Shown here piece by piece: positions 21,166-32,900 of a stretch of DNA of 64,000 nucleotides. Location of the stretch: contig CM074759.1 of assembly GCA_037355855.1 (NCBI GenBank), forward strand, positions 4,712,001 to 4,776,000, in the 5' to 3' direction. Made by a program: the position numbers and the translations under genes. This DNA is from Pseudo-nitzschia pungens. Taxonomy: Eukaryota; Bacillariophyta; Bacillariophyceae; Bacillariales; Bacillariaceae. The first letter of the stretch is position 1; every line of letters starts with the position of its first letter. The notes beneath the pieces were generated by a model. That model had not been told where the DNA came from and did not search any database. It saw only the letters and a list, made by a program, of their open reading frames with translations.

Positions 21166-21636
21166 GATAGTGGGGGTGTCGAACTGAAGGGAGGGTGACT
21201 TCTTCTTTCACGGAAGTTCTGGGATCATTGGCAAAGTGCCTTGGGTCGGAGGAAGCTTTCGGCATGGTGGTGTGCGTGAGATACAAACATGTCGTGTTTG
21301 ATAATAAAATAATTGTTGTTGTGATGCGATGGGAAGGAGGAAAATTAAAATGGTCCGTGACGTAACTTTTGTGTGATGAAGTAACAAATCTGATTAAAAA
21401 TTATTTGTTATATGGAGTCGAATGTGTCAAATCTGTAAAATGGAATGAAAAGTTGACGAGGGACTGAATATCAGGGTCTAGATCGGAACATTTTCCAGAA
21501 AACGATGCGGGGATTGAGAAAAAAAAGAAATAAGGTTGAGAATAGTGGAAAAAAGGTTGTGAAATAAAAAATTGGGGTCGAATTTTTTTTAGACAAGTCG
21601 GGATTGGGTCGCGATCCGGTCGCGATTGGTCGCGAT

Positions 21637-21660
21637 GGGTCGCGAAACAGTTTTCGGACG
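21637..21660 (-). repeat. Right 24-bp terminal inverted repeat
   Basis: Starts GGGTCGCGA and ends CAGTTTTCGGACG. Exact reverse complement of 16010-16033, preceded by three further GGTCGCGA-type words. Confidence 0.93.
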
Positions 21661-23040
21661 CGGAATTCTGCAGGGATTGTTATATTTTCTTTTGCCACCG
21701 GATGGCTCCTGCTCTTTCTCTTCTTCTTCGGATTCAGCGTTGCTGTCATTGTCCGAATTAAAGCTGTTGCTGTCGATGCTGTCAGCGTCTGAATCAGAGC
21801 TGTTGTTATTGTTGTCAATGCTTGCTTCAGCGTCGGAATCTTCATTTGAATGAGCGTCCGACGCTTTTCTTTTTGCTTGACGTTCTAAACAGCTCATGTG
21901 GTCCACTATAAACTGTACAGTGGTATCCTCTTGTATTCCTTGGTGGATTAGACCATAGCTGTTGATCCATTTGCTTGGGAAGGTGTGCAGCAGAATGGTC
22001 TTGGCTTCTGTTGGTGATAGGTCAGTTCCATGTCCTTGGAGTCTTTTAGTGTACTTGAAGAGGATTTGCATTCGGTCTACATGGTCTTTGCATGAAACAG
22101 TGCTTGGTTTCTTCAGCGTTCGGAGGTATGTATGCATGATATCCTTGGCGTCTTTTGCATTGCAATAGTGTTCCTTGATAAAGTCAATGATTGCCTGTTC
22201 ATACCCTCCGATCTGCTGTTCATCGTATTGGATTTCATCTGGATCCAGGGGATCCTGTAGCATTTCATTCCACTTGGATTGAGTGTCTGTATTTAGGCAT
22301 CTGCTGAAGTGGGTAATGTAGTCGGTGGTTGGTAGTCTTAGGAGCTTTGCGGCGTTCCTGAAGGCTTCTTCAACAAATAGGAATCCCTCTAGTCCTCCTC
22401 TGTTGGTGAATAGAGGGATCTTCATGCTGTCTTGTCGCCCATTGGCATCTGTAATGGAGAGCTTGGTTCTTTTGGGCTTGCTCCTGTTGAAGGAAGGAGT
22501 ATAATTGATCGGAGGATCTCTGTATAGTCCTGCCATAGTGTTTCTTTGATCGATTCGGTTTGCGATCGATTCGGTTTGCGATCGATTCTGCGTTCGATCG
22601 ATTTGTAGGTTTCGATCAATGTACTATTTCGTAGTTCTTGCTTGTCAAGGTATCGTTGTATCCCTGTTGTTTAGGATAAAGGTTGTTTGGGATTCAGTAC
22701 TGAGTTGGTTCTGTTTCTACTTTAAAGCACAAACAGTAATTACTGTGTTACGGTCTAGAGTAGAAATACACGATAGGAGTATTTTAACGATGAAAGGTTA
22801 ATAAATTGTGTTATAAAAAGAATGGATGAATATTTTACGAGATGGGAATGATTCCTTGAGTATGGAATGAATGATCGAACAATGATATTATAATTGTTCG
22901 TCGGATAATGATATATTATTCGGCGGGCATAATATCAATAATCGTCGAGTCATGGGACTCTTGATATTTGTCAGTATCCGTTGTATGTGTGTATATACCG
23001 AATATACATACATGAATACCATATATATTGGAGTACATGT

Positions 23041-23367
23041 TGTTACGGTCTAGAGTAGAAATACACGATAGGAGTATTTTAAAGATGAATGATTAATAAA
23101 ATTGTGTTATAAGTGAGAATGGTTGAATACTTTACGAGATGGGAATGATTCTTTGAGTATCGGTGAACGATCGAATAATGATATATTATTCGGCAGGCAT
23201 AATATCAATAATCGTTGATTCATGGGAATCTTTGTTTATCTTGATATTTGAATAATATTCAGTATGTGTACATGAATATTATTTATATATCCTTGTGTAT
23301 TGGAGCACATGCGGGATTCAATAATCATTTAGAGCCTCTCGTAGGGTACCTACGTCAACATGTCACA
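23041..23367 (-). repeat. LTR of GagC-2 (left)
   Basis: Starts TGTTACGGTCTAGAG, ends CAACATGTCACA. The internal region begins TAGTTCCCCAATGATTAGG. Confidence 0.92.
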
Positions 23368-24453
23368 TAGTTCCCCAATGATTAGGTGAAGTTTGCATGT
23401 GGTTCGATAGAATAGGTTCGTAGTTGAATGGTATCGATGAAAAGAGATATGCTTATTCGGAGAACCGGTTGAGGATGATATATGCCCTTTTGAGATATTC
23501 GGAGGATATATGGTAATGTAGATCGAACCGGGATTGAAGGAGGTTCTTCAGATTTATTTTTTGTATTCGAGAAGGGTCATAAAGACATGCTAAAAATAGC
23601 AAAAAGAGTCGAAGAAAATTCTTTTCCTCCCCCAACTGTGATGTACCTCTCTTAGGTAGTGGAGCTGATTTGAAAATCGATGGATGTGAAAGTGATTGCT
23701 CTTGGTAGGCATAAAAACACCTCCTGTCGAATAGGAGTTTAGGTAGGTGAAAAGCCGAGCGTTGGATGGTTGTTATCGTTGTTCAAAGCCGGAGCGTTGA
23801 ATTGTTGCTCGCCGTATCTGCGATTTGTTAAGGCAGAGGAGGGACGCATTGTTAGTTTCATAGTGAATTGATATGGAAATTCAGTTGCGATTTGCCGGAT
23901 ACTTTGCCGGTCTTTTATGGGTGTATTTGCAGCAGCCACTGGAGGTTCGACTTTTCGTAACTCCAGAGCACCTCTGTGGGTTTTGGATATGGATTTCGTG
24001 GGATTGCTCTATTATTTTTTGGAGCTCCCTGTGGACTATTTGTTTGTCCGGAACAAGGTTGGCCTTGTTGTTGCTGCTGTACCCTTTGTTTTGTTTTGCG
24101 TCTGTACCCTTATCGATATAGATATATGATTCGATTCGATTGATTCATGGCTTTAGCGTCTGTACCCATTGCAACTGGTTCGCGTCCGAACCAATCTGCG
24201 TCCAGATCTTTATTGCTATTTGATTCTTTCTTTTGCCATAATTGAATCTTTATTTTATCGGTTGATTGTTGCCGTCACTTGTGGATCGGACTGAGCGCTT
24301 TGAATTAGTTTGTTTTATTTGCAACAGGGCTCATCTCTGTAGGTTCCTTCCCTCCTTTCTGGGGGTTCTCCTCTATGCGTCTTCCCAGTCAGCAGGGCTG
24401 AGCTGGCATCCAGGTCCAGGGGAGCTGGAGGCACAGTGCTTTGTTGTTTGTGA

Positions 24454-25548
24454 TTACCGGGCTGGTTGGTAAGCCGGCGTGGTGATCGGTTGCCGTCGAA
24501 AGCGAGGCGTTTTGGGTTTGAAGATAATGGTACCTTCGATAGTTCTTTCAAGTGTTCCATCATGTTGGGCGCAGTATGATTCCATGGCGCGTTTCATGTG
24601 GGCTTGGAAGGATTCATTGGATGCAGTGCTTCCAGTTTCATTGCTAGGAGCCGTAGCAGTGCTGTTGTTGCTGCTATTGCTCTTATTTCTTTTGGAATAT
24701 CTATTCTTTGGACATTCGGACCAATCGTGATCATGTCCGGGGATCCTGCAGGGATTGTTATATTTTCTTTTGCCATTGGATGGCTCTTGTTCTTGTTCGT
24801 CTTCGGATTCAGCGTCGCTGTCACTGTCGCTGTTGGAATTCGAGCTGTTGCTGTTGCTGTCAATGCTTTCAGCGTCTGAATTAGCGTTCGACGTTTGTCT
24901 TTTGCGTTGGCGTTCTAAACAGCTCATGTGGTCCACTATAAATCGTACAGTGGTATCCTCTTGGATTCCTTGGTGGATTAGACCATAGCTGTTGATCCAT
25001 TTGCTCGGAAAGCTATGCAGCAGAATGGTCTTGGCTTCTGTTGGTGATAGGTCAGTTCCATGTCCTTGGAGTCTTAAATATATTTGAAGAGAATTTGCAT
25101 TCGGTCTGCATGGTCTTTGCATGAAATGTTGCTTGGTTTCTTCAGCGTTCGAAGGTATGTATGCATGATATCTTTGGCGTCTGTTGCATTGCAATAGTCT
25201 TGCTTGATAAAGTCAATAATTGCTTGCTTGTATCCATTGAGCGTTCGTGGATATTGACGTTGGTTGCTCGTTAAGTCGGTCCATTTTGTTTGGGCGTCAA
25301 CGGAGAGACAACGATTGAAGTGAGGGATATGTTCGTTGTTTGGTAGTCCTAGAAGCTTTGCGGCGTTCCTGAAGGCTTCTTCAACAAATAGGAATTCTTC
25401 TAGTCCTCCTTTGTTGGTGAATAGAGGGATCTTCATGCTGTCTTGTCGTCCATTGGCAAGTGTAATGGAGAGCTTGGTGAGTTTTTGGTTTGTTCCTCTT
25501 GAAGGAAGAGATGTAATTGATTGGAGGGTCTCTGTAAAGTCCTGCCAT
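24454..25548 (-). pseudogene. gag of GagC-2, frameshifted
   Basis: Starts MAGLYRDPPINYISSF at 25548 and loses frame near 25470 (KPKTHQ replaces KPKLTKLS). It resumes at about 25436 (MKIPLFTNKGGLEEFLF) to 25074, then shifts again into RLQGHGTDLSPTEAKTILLH and the acidic linker. The zinc motif reads CRIPGHDHDWSECPKN. At least two frameshifts separate it from a working Gag. The C-terminus is longer and different (FKPKTPRFRRQPITTPAY) from the array copies. Confidence 0.85.
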
Positions 25549-25823
25549 TTCTTGGTTCGGAGCGTTCGATTGATTCGGTGTTCGATCGTCTCGGTGTTTT
25601 GAATTGCTTGTAGAGCGTTCGATCGATTCGGTGTTCAATCGATCGTGTCGGTTGTTTCGTAGTTCTCGATTCGATCCGTTCTTTCAGAGATTGCGATCGA
25701 TCGTTGTTTCTTTTTGCTTGTCAGGGTATCGATGTATCCCTGTTGTTTAGGATAAAGGATGTTTCTTGGATTCAGTACTGATTTGGTTCTGTTTCTACTT
25801 TAAAGCACAAACAGTAATTACTG

Positions 25824-26150
25824 TGTTACGGTCTAGAGTAGAAATACACGATAGGAGTATTTTAAAGATGAATGATTAATAAAATTGTGTTATAAGTGAG
25901 AATGGTTGAATACTTTACGAGATGGGAATGATTCTTTGAGTATCGGTGAACGATCGAATAATGATATATTATTCGGCAGGCATAATATCAATAATCGTTG
26001 ATTCATGGGAATCTTTGTTTATCTTGATATTTGAATAATATTCAGTATGTGTACATGAATATTATTTATATATCCTTGTGTATTGGAGCACATGCGGGAT
26101 TCAATAATCATTTAGAGCCTCTCGTAGGGTACCTACGTCAACATGTCACA
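25824..26150 (-). repeat. LTR of GagC-2 (right)
   Basis: 327 bp, matching the left LTR. Preceded by the CAGTAATTACTG junction. Confidence 0.92.
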
Positions 26151-26216
26151 CATGTGGGATTCAATAATCATTTAGAGGCTCTCGTAGGGATGCCTACGCC
26201 AGCCCGTCACAATGCC

Positions 26217-26374
26217 CAACGAACATTATTATTGTTTGATCGTTCATTAATTCCATACTCAAGAAATCATTCCCATCTCGTAAAGTATTCATCTATTCTC
26301 TTTTGTAACACAATTTTCATAATCATACATCTTTAAAATACTCCTATTGTGTATTTCTACCTTAACGTGTAACA
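26217..26374 (+). repeat. Inverted GagC LTR, right half
   Basis: Continues 8431-8619 after removal of GagC-1 and ends CGTGTAACA. Its outer flanks do not match: CTTGG at 8426-8430 against CAGTA at 26375. One side is element A and the other is LINE sequence. The LTR therefore marks a recombination junction rather than a simple insertion. Confidence 0.8.
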
Positions 26375-28273
26375 CAGTAATCATGCTGCAGAGTAGACAG
26401 CAGAACCTCACACACATGTGCAGGAACTCCAAAGCTCTGGAGGGTGAGACCAGCAATGGGATGGGAGATCCTATCATAGCAGCCCTTGGCATCATTCATA
26501 GCAACAGCACCAGATCTACGCTTTTGGCGCAACACATCACAGATGAGCTTCTTGTTCAGGCAGGTGTTGATTGCCTTGTGGTGCTTCCTGCTATCATGTT
26601 GATCAGCAGCCATTGCATTGGCACGTTCAGCATGGGCAAGAATGCATCTGCCAATCATCTTGTTGTTGATCTGGAACTCAGGAGACATCAACTGGATAAG
26701 CCTCATCTTGTCCACCCTATATTCACCAGGTTTCTTGAAGATCTCCACATCAGTGATGACCTGCCAGGCAGAAGGAGAGAAACCAACAATCAATGGGACT
26801 GATTGCAGGAGAGTATCAAACTTGTTCAACTGTGGATCAAGGGCAAAGGACTTGTGGTGGGCAAAACTCAGACAGGATGGTTCACTGGCTGTGCGTTCCT
26901 TCTGGCTTTTCCAGGCAACAGCATTGTCAGCTGAGTTCACTGAATAATCAAAAGGGGGTAAGCACATGAGAGAGGCAGGGATTTTGAGACAGGCAAGAAA
27001 TTCAGAAAGGTACTTGTCGGTGTCAAGAGGAGGAGTGTGTGTGCCAGCAAGAACTTCAGCAGAGGCAGGACCTGTGCCTAAGTAACCAAAGGCCTGGATG
27101 AAAGAGGGAGTCATGGAAGGGGTGCCAAGACACTGTTGTTGGCACCTGACATTGGATTCAGCCATAGCCGGGACCATAGTAGACTGGGACTCCAAGACCT
27201 GTTCAGAGCCATCAGGGCCAACAGCGATGGCTCGCAAGACTGCTGCCTTGTTGACATGACCCCAAATAGACCAAGCAGCAAGACCAAGCTCACTTTGAAG
27301 CCTTTCCCTACGCATCCGAGCACAAATCTGGGAAGCACTCTGGTTGTGGGGCTTGTTACGGTCTAAGGTAGAATTAGATGGCGTAATACGGGATAGAGGT
27401 ATTTTACAGATGAAAGGTTAATAAATTGTGTTATAAAAGAGAATGGTTGAATACTTTACGAGATGGGAATGATTCCTTTAGTATGGAATGAATGATCAAA
27501 TAATGATATATTATTTGGCGGGCATAATATCAATAATCGTCGAGTCATGGGACTCTTGATATTTATCTTGATATTTGTCAATATCCATTGTATGTGTGTA
27601 TATACCAACTATACATACATGGATACCATATATATTGGAGTACATGCGGGATTCAATAATCATTTAGAGCCTCTCGTAGGGATGTCTACGCCAGCCCGTC
27701 ACAGGGCTTGCCTTCAGCAAGAAGTGCATCCACCAGGCCTTGATTAAAGGAACCTTGCCAGGAGGGAGCCAACTTTTTCACTGACCGGTACTGCTTGTAA
27801 GCTTGTTTCAGATGCAGTATAGCACTCGAAAGATCACTGTGTTCTCCTTTGTAGAGAGACAGCTTGCAGGCCAGCCTCTTCAAAACAGTAGGACTGGTTG
27901 ACACACCCTGCCTCAACTTGACAGCACGTCTTCAGAAATCAATGGTATCATGATAGACTTGGAGCTGCGGTGACCATGGAACCAAACCAGCACGAGTGTG
28001 ACAGAGATGCTGTTCAACAGACAGCCTGAGAGAAATGGAGGTTTCAGGGAGGAAATGTCACCAGACTCAAACTGGGCCAGCAGGTGCTCCAGCTGGGCCT
28101 GGAGAGAAAACACTCCAGCTTTGGCAAAGCTGTGCCTGACACACTTGAAATACCGCTGGCGCAGATGAGGGTGAGAGGACTAGAGTTTGGACAGAGAGGA
28201 ATGCACAGGAGGGGGCAGATGTTTGCCCATGATGCTGCCATTACAGACTTCAATCCAGAGCATGCAATGGTCA
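26375..28273 (-). pseudogene. LINE fragment: endonuclease end and start of RT
   Basis: Minus-strand LINE sequence closely matching about 60690-62240. It lacks most of the endonuclease and stops in the RT after the first catalytic block (AMNDAKGCYDRIS, with the motif A Asp), followed by SFGVPAHVCEVLLSTLQH. A solo LTR interrupts it at 27354-27703, and several frame changes lie between 27700 and 28273. It retains three more residues of RT (LLSTLQ) than the large LINE, which has a deletion there. Confidence 0.86.
27354..27703 (-). repeat. Solo GagC-type LTR
   Basis: 350 bp, TGTTACGGTCTAAGG to CAGCCCGTCACA, flanked by GGGCT at 27349-27353 and 27704-27708. The LINE reads through correctly when the LTR and one GGGCT are removed (compare about 61634). 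The product of LTR-LTR recombination. Confidence 0.92.
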
Positions 28274-28534
28274 TGTTACACTCTAAGGTAGAAAATTGGA
28301 GTAGTATTAAATTGTGACTAAAGTTTTAACTCTTAAGCGAGCCTTTCGATTTTCGTGTGAACGTTTGAATATGCGCAAGCGTGCTGTGCTAATATTTGAA
28401 TAACGGCACACATGCATTGCTGGAGCGTCCGGCGTACAGTTTGAATATTTGTATTCAAACACTGGTCAGCTCGTATGTGGGATTCGGTTAATTATTTAAT
28501 CGTGATTCATGCTCGCCTACGCTAGCATGTCACA
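28274..28534 (-). repeat. LTR of gypsy D
   Basis: 261 bp, TGTTACACTCTAAGGTAG to TAGCATGTCACA. It matches the LTR at 33799-34113 only near its ends; the middle is unrelated. Confidence 0.8.
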
Positions 28535-30528
28535 TAGTGCCTCATGATTAGACGAAGCCTGCTTTAAGTTGACCAATGAATCGCCGGCGACTCCGACTCA
28601 TTTGACAACTCCGACTCCGGTTCTCTGTAAGGAGTTAGCTTCCGAATATTCACTGTTTCAGCCACTGAAGGAGCTTTCTGCAATCTTACTGTACCATTGT
28701 TATTAACTTGTAGGATAAGAAACGGTCTGGTTCTTCATGGCTGTAGCTTGTCCGGATCCGGTTCTTGCAACCATACCTTGTCATTGATCCGAAAGGTATG
28801 TTCTATTCTGTTGGCGTTGTCCTGGAGCAGTGCTTTGTTGATTCCCTGTTGTCTGAGCTGTTTGAGTGCCAATAGATTGGAGGTTAATGGCAAATCTATC
28901 ATCATGTCCCTGTTGAAGACCAGGGATCCTGGGGAGGCTTTTAAGGAGGTGCTGACTGCACATCGAGAGGCATGCATGCATGTTGCTAGGGCATTGTCCA
29001 TGAGTTGAGTGGCCCTGGCGTTGGCTTGTGGAGGATTAACATGCACTAGGACTCGTAGGATATCAGCTACTGTATGATGTACTCTCTCACAGATAGCATT
29101 GGCTTGTGGATTTTTGACTGCCGTGGGGACTGATTGGACTCCATACTGCTTGAGAGTGAGCTGGAATTCAGCCCCTAGGAACTCACCACCATTGTCATGG
29201 ATGCATCTGTTTGGTCTAGGGTATCTTGAAAGCCAGCAGTTCTTGAATTGATCAGAGACATGCTGAGAGGACTTATCCCTGATTCGGATGATTTCAAGTA
29301 GATTGGTGACTGGATCAATGCAGGTGAGGGCTTTAAAGTTGTAGATCTTGTTTTGAGCTGTTATCTTCCATGGACCTATAAGGTCAACATGAACTTCATC
29401 GAAGGGAGATATTGGCGCTTCTTTGGGAGGAAGCTTCCCATATTTGGCTTGCCTGCTCTTGTATTGGACGCAATCATCAGGGCAAATGTAGGACTTGCAT
29501 AGGTTGGACAGGTTGTCTGCGTAGAATCGAGCTGAGATAGTTTTATATAGCCTGGTGGATCCACAATGACCCAATAAGAGATGGTACCACTTGATGGTAT
29601 CACTCGCGAGAGAGCTTGGTATGTAAATTCTCCAATTGTCTGGATTGGATTGGTTGGCATAGCAAAGGATGTCATTGCCCTGCAGTTCTTGGTAGAAGAA
29701 TGCCTTGGATTGAGTCTTGAACTTGATAGTCGGGTCCTTTTGCTGATGGAGATAGATCTTGGTATAGTTAACCGGGCATTCCATGTCTTGGGTGTTTGGT
29801 AGGTTGACTAGACACTCATTGTTCAGCAAACAGGACTGTAATTCATGGTCTGCGTCATTGCATAAGTGTTGGAATAGGTTGGGGAACTCTGCTAAAAACA
29901 GTTCTTCATCTTGCTTGGGGACTTCAAGTTTCAAAAAATCAATAAGGAGAGTGCCCTTACCAAGGGCTTCTTTCTTCCCCACAGTAGGTGGGTCCATCCG
30001 GGGGAGCCTGGAGAAGGCATCAGCAAGAACATTCTTCTTGCCTTCAACATAGGTGAGGTTGACGCCGAATTCTTCCAGGAATAGTCTCCACCGGAGGACT
30101 CGTTGGACTGAGAGGGTCCTGAAGGTAAGGTTCTTATGGACAGTGTATACATTGATGACTCCACCGAGGAGCATCTTTCGGTACTCCTTGCAACAGAGTA
30201 CGATAGCTAGGAGTTCTTTTTCCATAGTAGTGTAATTCTTCTGGGAATCAGAGAGTTTCTTGGACCAATAAGCAATGGGCTTGCCATCTTGTAGAATGGC
30301 AGCGCCTAGCTGTAGGTCTGAGGCATCAGTATACAGTTCAAAGGGCTTGTTGAGGTCTGGATAGGTATTCAGCGCATCTGCTGCTATCATTGCCTTCATC
30401 TCTTGAAAGGCCTTGTCTTGGGCAGGTCCCCAAGTGAAAGCTGAAGGGGCTTTTCTTTGCTTGCCTTTGATGGCAGCTGCTTGAGGTGTCTTGGGAGTAC
30501 CAGTTATATCAAATAGAGGAGCTAGGAC

Positions 30529-30874
30529 TGTAACACTCTAGGGTAGAATTAGATGGAGTGGTACGCGATAGAGGTATTTTAATGATGAAAGGTTAATAAA
30601 TTATAAAATTGTGTTACAAAAGAGAATGGTTGAATACTTTACAAGATGGGAATGATTCCTTGAGTATCGATGAACGATCAAATAATGATATATTATTCGG
30701 CGGGCATAATGTCAATAATCAGCGAGTCATGGGACTCTTGATATTTATCTTGATATTTGTTGTATGTGTGTATATACTGAACATACATACCTGAATACCA
30801 TATATATTGGAGTACATGCGGGATTCAATAATCATTTAGAGCCCTCGTAGAGTAACATACGGTAGCATGTTACA
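30529..30874 (-). repeat. LTR of GagC-3 (left)
   Basis: Starts TGTAACACTCTAGGGTAG, ends GGTAGCATGTTACA. Confidence 0.92.
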
Positions 30875-31699
30875 TAGTTCCCCAATGATTAGGTGAAGTT
30901 TGCATGTGGTTCAATACAATAGGTTCGGAGTTGTAGTTCAGTACAATACGTTTGGAGATGATGATATATGCCATTCGAAATATTTCAGAAGATATATGGT
31001 AATGTAGATTGAACTGGGATTGAAGAAGGTTCTTCGTGATACTTTAGAAATCGAAGATTTGTTTCTTGTTCTTGAGAAGGATCGTAAAGACATGGTAAAA
31101 ATAGAAAAAGAGTCGAAGAAAATTCTTTTCCTCCCCCAACTGTGATGTACCTCTCGGGGTAGTGGAGCTGATTATAAATTCGGTTGATTTGAAATCGATT
31201 GATTCGTCGAAATCAGTTGCTCTTGGTTAGGCATAAAAACACCTCCTGTTGTAATAGGAGTTGAAGGTAGGTGAAAAGCCGGAGCGTTGAGTTGTTGTCA
31301 TCGTTGTTCAAAGCCGTTGCTATATCTGCGATTGTATAGTGACGCAGAGAGGGGACGCATTGTTAGTTACGGTTTGAATCAGTTAATTCATTCGCGAGTT
31401 GCCGTATACTTTGCGGTCTTTCATTTTGGGTATTATTTGCAGCAGTCTACTGGAGATTCGAATTTTCGTAACTCCAGAGCACCTCTGGGGGTTACGACTT
31501 TGGATTCTGTGGGATTGCTCTGTTATTTTTTGGAGCTCCCTGTGGACTATTTGGTTGTCCGGAACAAGGTTGGCCTTGTTGTTGCTGCTGTTGTACCCTA
31601 TCGATGGTCGATCGATTATTTTGTTTTGCGTCTGTACCCTTTGATCGATATCGATATATAAGTTGATTCGATTCGATCGTTGATTCTTTGTTCGAGTGG

Positions 31700-32285
31700 C
31701 TATGGTTGCCAAGTGAGGCTGCCGTCGTACTGGCGTTCAACGCGGCCTCCGTGTTCCATGCAATAGGATTCTATTGCTTGCCTGATATGGGCTTGGAAGG
31801 TTTCATTGGTAGTGGTGGAAGCAGTAGTGCTGCCATTTTCGTTGCTAGGAGCCGAAGCAGAGCTGTTGTTGCTGCTTTTGCTCCTTTTGGAATATCTGTT
31901 CTTTGGCCATTCGGACCAATCGTGGTCATGTCCCGGAGTTAGGGTTGTTGTATTTCCTTTTGTTGGTGTTGCTGATCTCTGCTTGATCTCCATGTTCTTC
32001 TTCTTCGGATTCAGCGTCGGTGTCACTGTCCGAATCAGAGCTGTCGTTGTCGATGCTGTCAGCGTCCGAATTAGCGCTCGTTCGTCTTTTGCTTTGGCGT
32101 TCTAAGCAGCTCATGTGGTCGACGATGAATTGTACGTGGTATCTGCTTGGATTCCTTGGTGGATTAGACCATAGCTGTTGATCCATTTGCTTGGGAAGGT
32201 GTGTAGCAGAATGGTCTTTGCTTCTATTGGTGATAGGTCAGTTACATCCGTAACTGATTGGAGGATCTCTGTAAAGTCCTGCCAT
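31700..32285 (-). pseudogene. gag remnant of GagC-3
   Basis: Begins MAGLYRDPP at 32285. The reading then jumps to the middle of Gag (ITDLSPIEAKTILLHTFPSKW), because roughly residues 12-170 are deleted and a frame change follows. The linker and a diverged zinc motif (GHDHDWSEWPKN, with the last Cys replaced by Trp) precede the end GSLTWQP-stop. Not a working Gag. Confidence 0.85.
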
Positions 32286-32550
32286 TGTTGATTCGTAGCG
32301 TTCGATCGTATCGATCGATCGTAGATTTGAATTGCTTGTGGAGCGTTCGATCGATTCGGCGTTCGATCGATTCGTAGACTTCGATCGGCGTTGTTTCGTT
32401 CGATCGATTCGTAGATTCCGATCGATGTATTTCGTAGTTCTTGCTTGTCAGGGTATCGATGTATCCCTGTTGTTTAGGATAAAGGATGTTTTGGATTCAG
32501 TACTGAGTTCTTGTCTTTGTCTTCTACTTTCAAGCGGACAGTAATTACTG

Positions 32551-32900
32551 TGTAACACTCTAGGGTAGAATTAGATGGAGTGGTACGCGATAGAGGTATT
32601 TTAATGAAGAATAATTATAATATTGTGTGTTACGAAAGAGAATGGTTGAATACTTTACGAGATGGGAATGATTCCTTGAGTATCGATGAACGATCGAATA
32701 ATGATATATTATTCGGCGGGCATAATATCAATAATCGGCGAGTCATGGGACTCTTGATATTTATCTTGATATTTGTCAGTATCCGTTGTATGTGTATATA
32801 TACTGAACATACATACCTGAATACCATATATATTGGAGTACATGCGGGATTCAATAATCATTTAGAGCCCTCGTAGAGTAACATACGGTAGCATGTTACA
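32551..32900 (-). repeat. LTR of GagC-3 (right)
   Basis: 350 bp, same ends as the left LTR; a few indels distinguish them. Confidence 0.92.

Larger units (their letters stand above)
16010..21660. mobile_element. 5.65-kb element with perfect 24-bp TIRs and satellite cargo
   Basis: The insertion is defined by comparing GagC-1 gag with the intact gag at about 53710: GTGTCCCG and then GAATTCTGCAGG are contiguous there. The insert begins CGTCCGAAAACTG and ends CAGTTTTCGGACG. The first and last 24 bp are perfect inverted repeats (16010-16033 and 21637-21660). The host CG at 16008-16009 is repeated at 21661-21662, so the duplication is apparently 2 bp. GGTCGCGA-type words repeat just inside the right end (four within 21605-21645), with related words inside the left end, as expected of transposase-binding sites. 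No transposase frame is visible. Cargo is a 182-bp satellite, a unique stretch, GAC-rich repeats and a GC-rich minisatellite. It looks like a large non-autonomous DNA transposon. Confidence 0.87.
15786..22536 (-). pseudogene. gag of GagC-1, split by the TIR element
   Basis: Coding parts are 22536 to 21663 and 16009 to 15786. The N-terminal part (MAGLYRDPPINYTPSFNRS through the capsid-like region, RLQGHGTDLSPTEAKTILLH and the acidic Asn/Asp/Ser-rich linker) is open. The break falls within the zinc motif CRIPGHDHDWSECPKN, just after CRIP. After the insert the rest of gag resumes and ends at about 15786 (GSLQWLP-stop). Compare the intact copies at 53481-54566 and 56281-57366 (361 residues). Coordinates include the insert. 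Confidence 0.86.
23041..26150 (-). mobile_element. GagC-2: gag-only LTR element
   Basis: 3110 bp with two 327-bp LTRs (23041-23367 and 25824-26150). They look identical by eye over the parts compared. The flanks are CATGT at 23036-23040 and 26151-26155, a 5-bp duplication inside the GagC-1 LTR. The internal region codes only a gag, now frameshifted. Confidence 0.92.
8620..26211 (-). mobile_element. GagC-1: gag-only LTR element with three nested insertions
   Basis: Outer boundaries are TGTTACGG at 8620 and CCGTCACA at 26211, flanked by ATGCC duplications. With the nested elements removed it is about 3.0 kb: LTR, internal region of about 2.3 kb and LTR. It encodes Gag on the minus strand and no pol. 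Gypsy B (8670-14503) sits in the left LTR with TSD TGAAA. The 24-bp-TIR element (16010-21660) sits in gag. GagC-2 (23041-26150) sits in the right LTR with TSD CATGT. Confidence 0.88.
22746..26211 (-). repeat. Right LTR of GagC-1, split by GagC-2
   Basis: LTR sequence occupies 22746-23040 and 26156-26211. The internal junction is CAGTAATTACTG just left of 22746, a palindrome at the primer-binding side shared by all GagC copies. In the minus-strand element this is the 5' LTR. Confidence 0.88.
30529..32900 (-). mobile_element. GagC-3: gag-only LTR element with internal deletion
   Basis: 2372 bp with LTRs 30529-30874 (346 bp) and 32551-32900 (350 bp). Flanks AGGAC at 30524-30528 and 32901-32905. 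It was inserted into gypsy D pol. Same layout as the other GagC copies, but most of gag is deleted. Confidence 0.92.

Noticed and set aside
19449..21167. A long Cys/Leu/Arg-rich reading frame of 572 codons
   Set aside because: It is the translation of the minisatellite; several other phases are also open, and the pattern follows the DNA repeat period.
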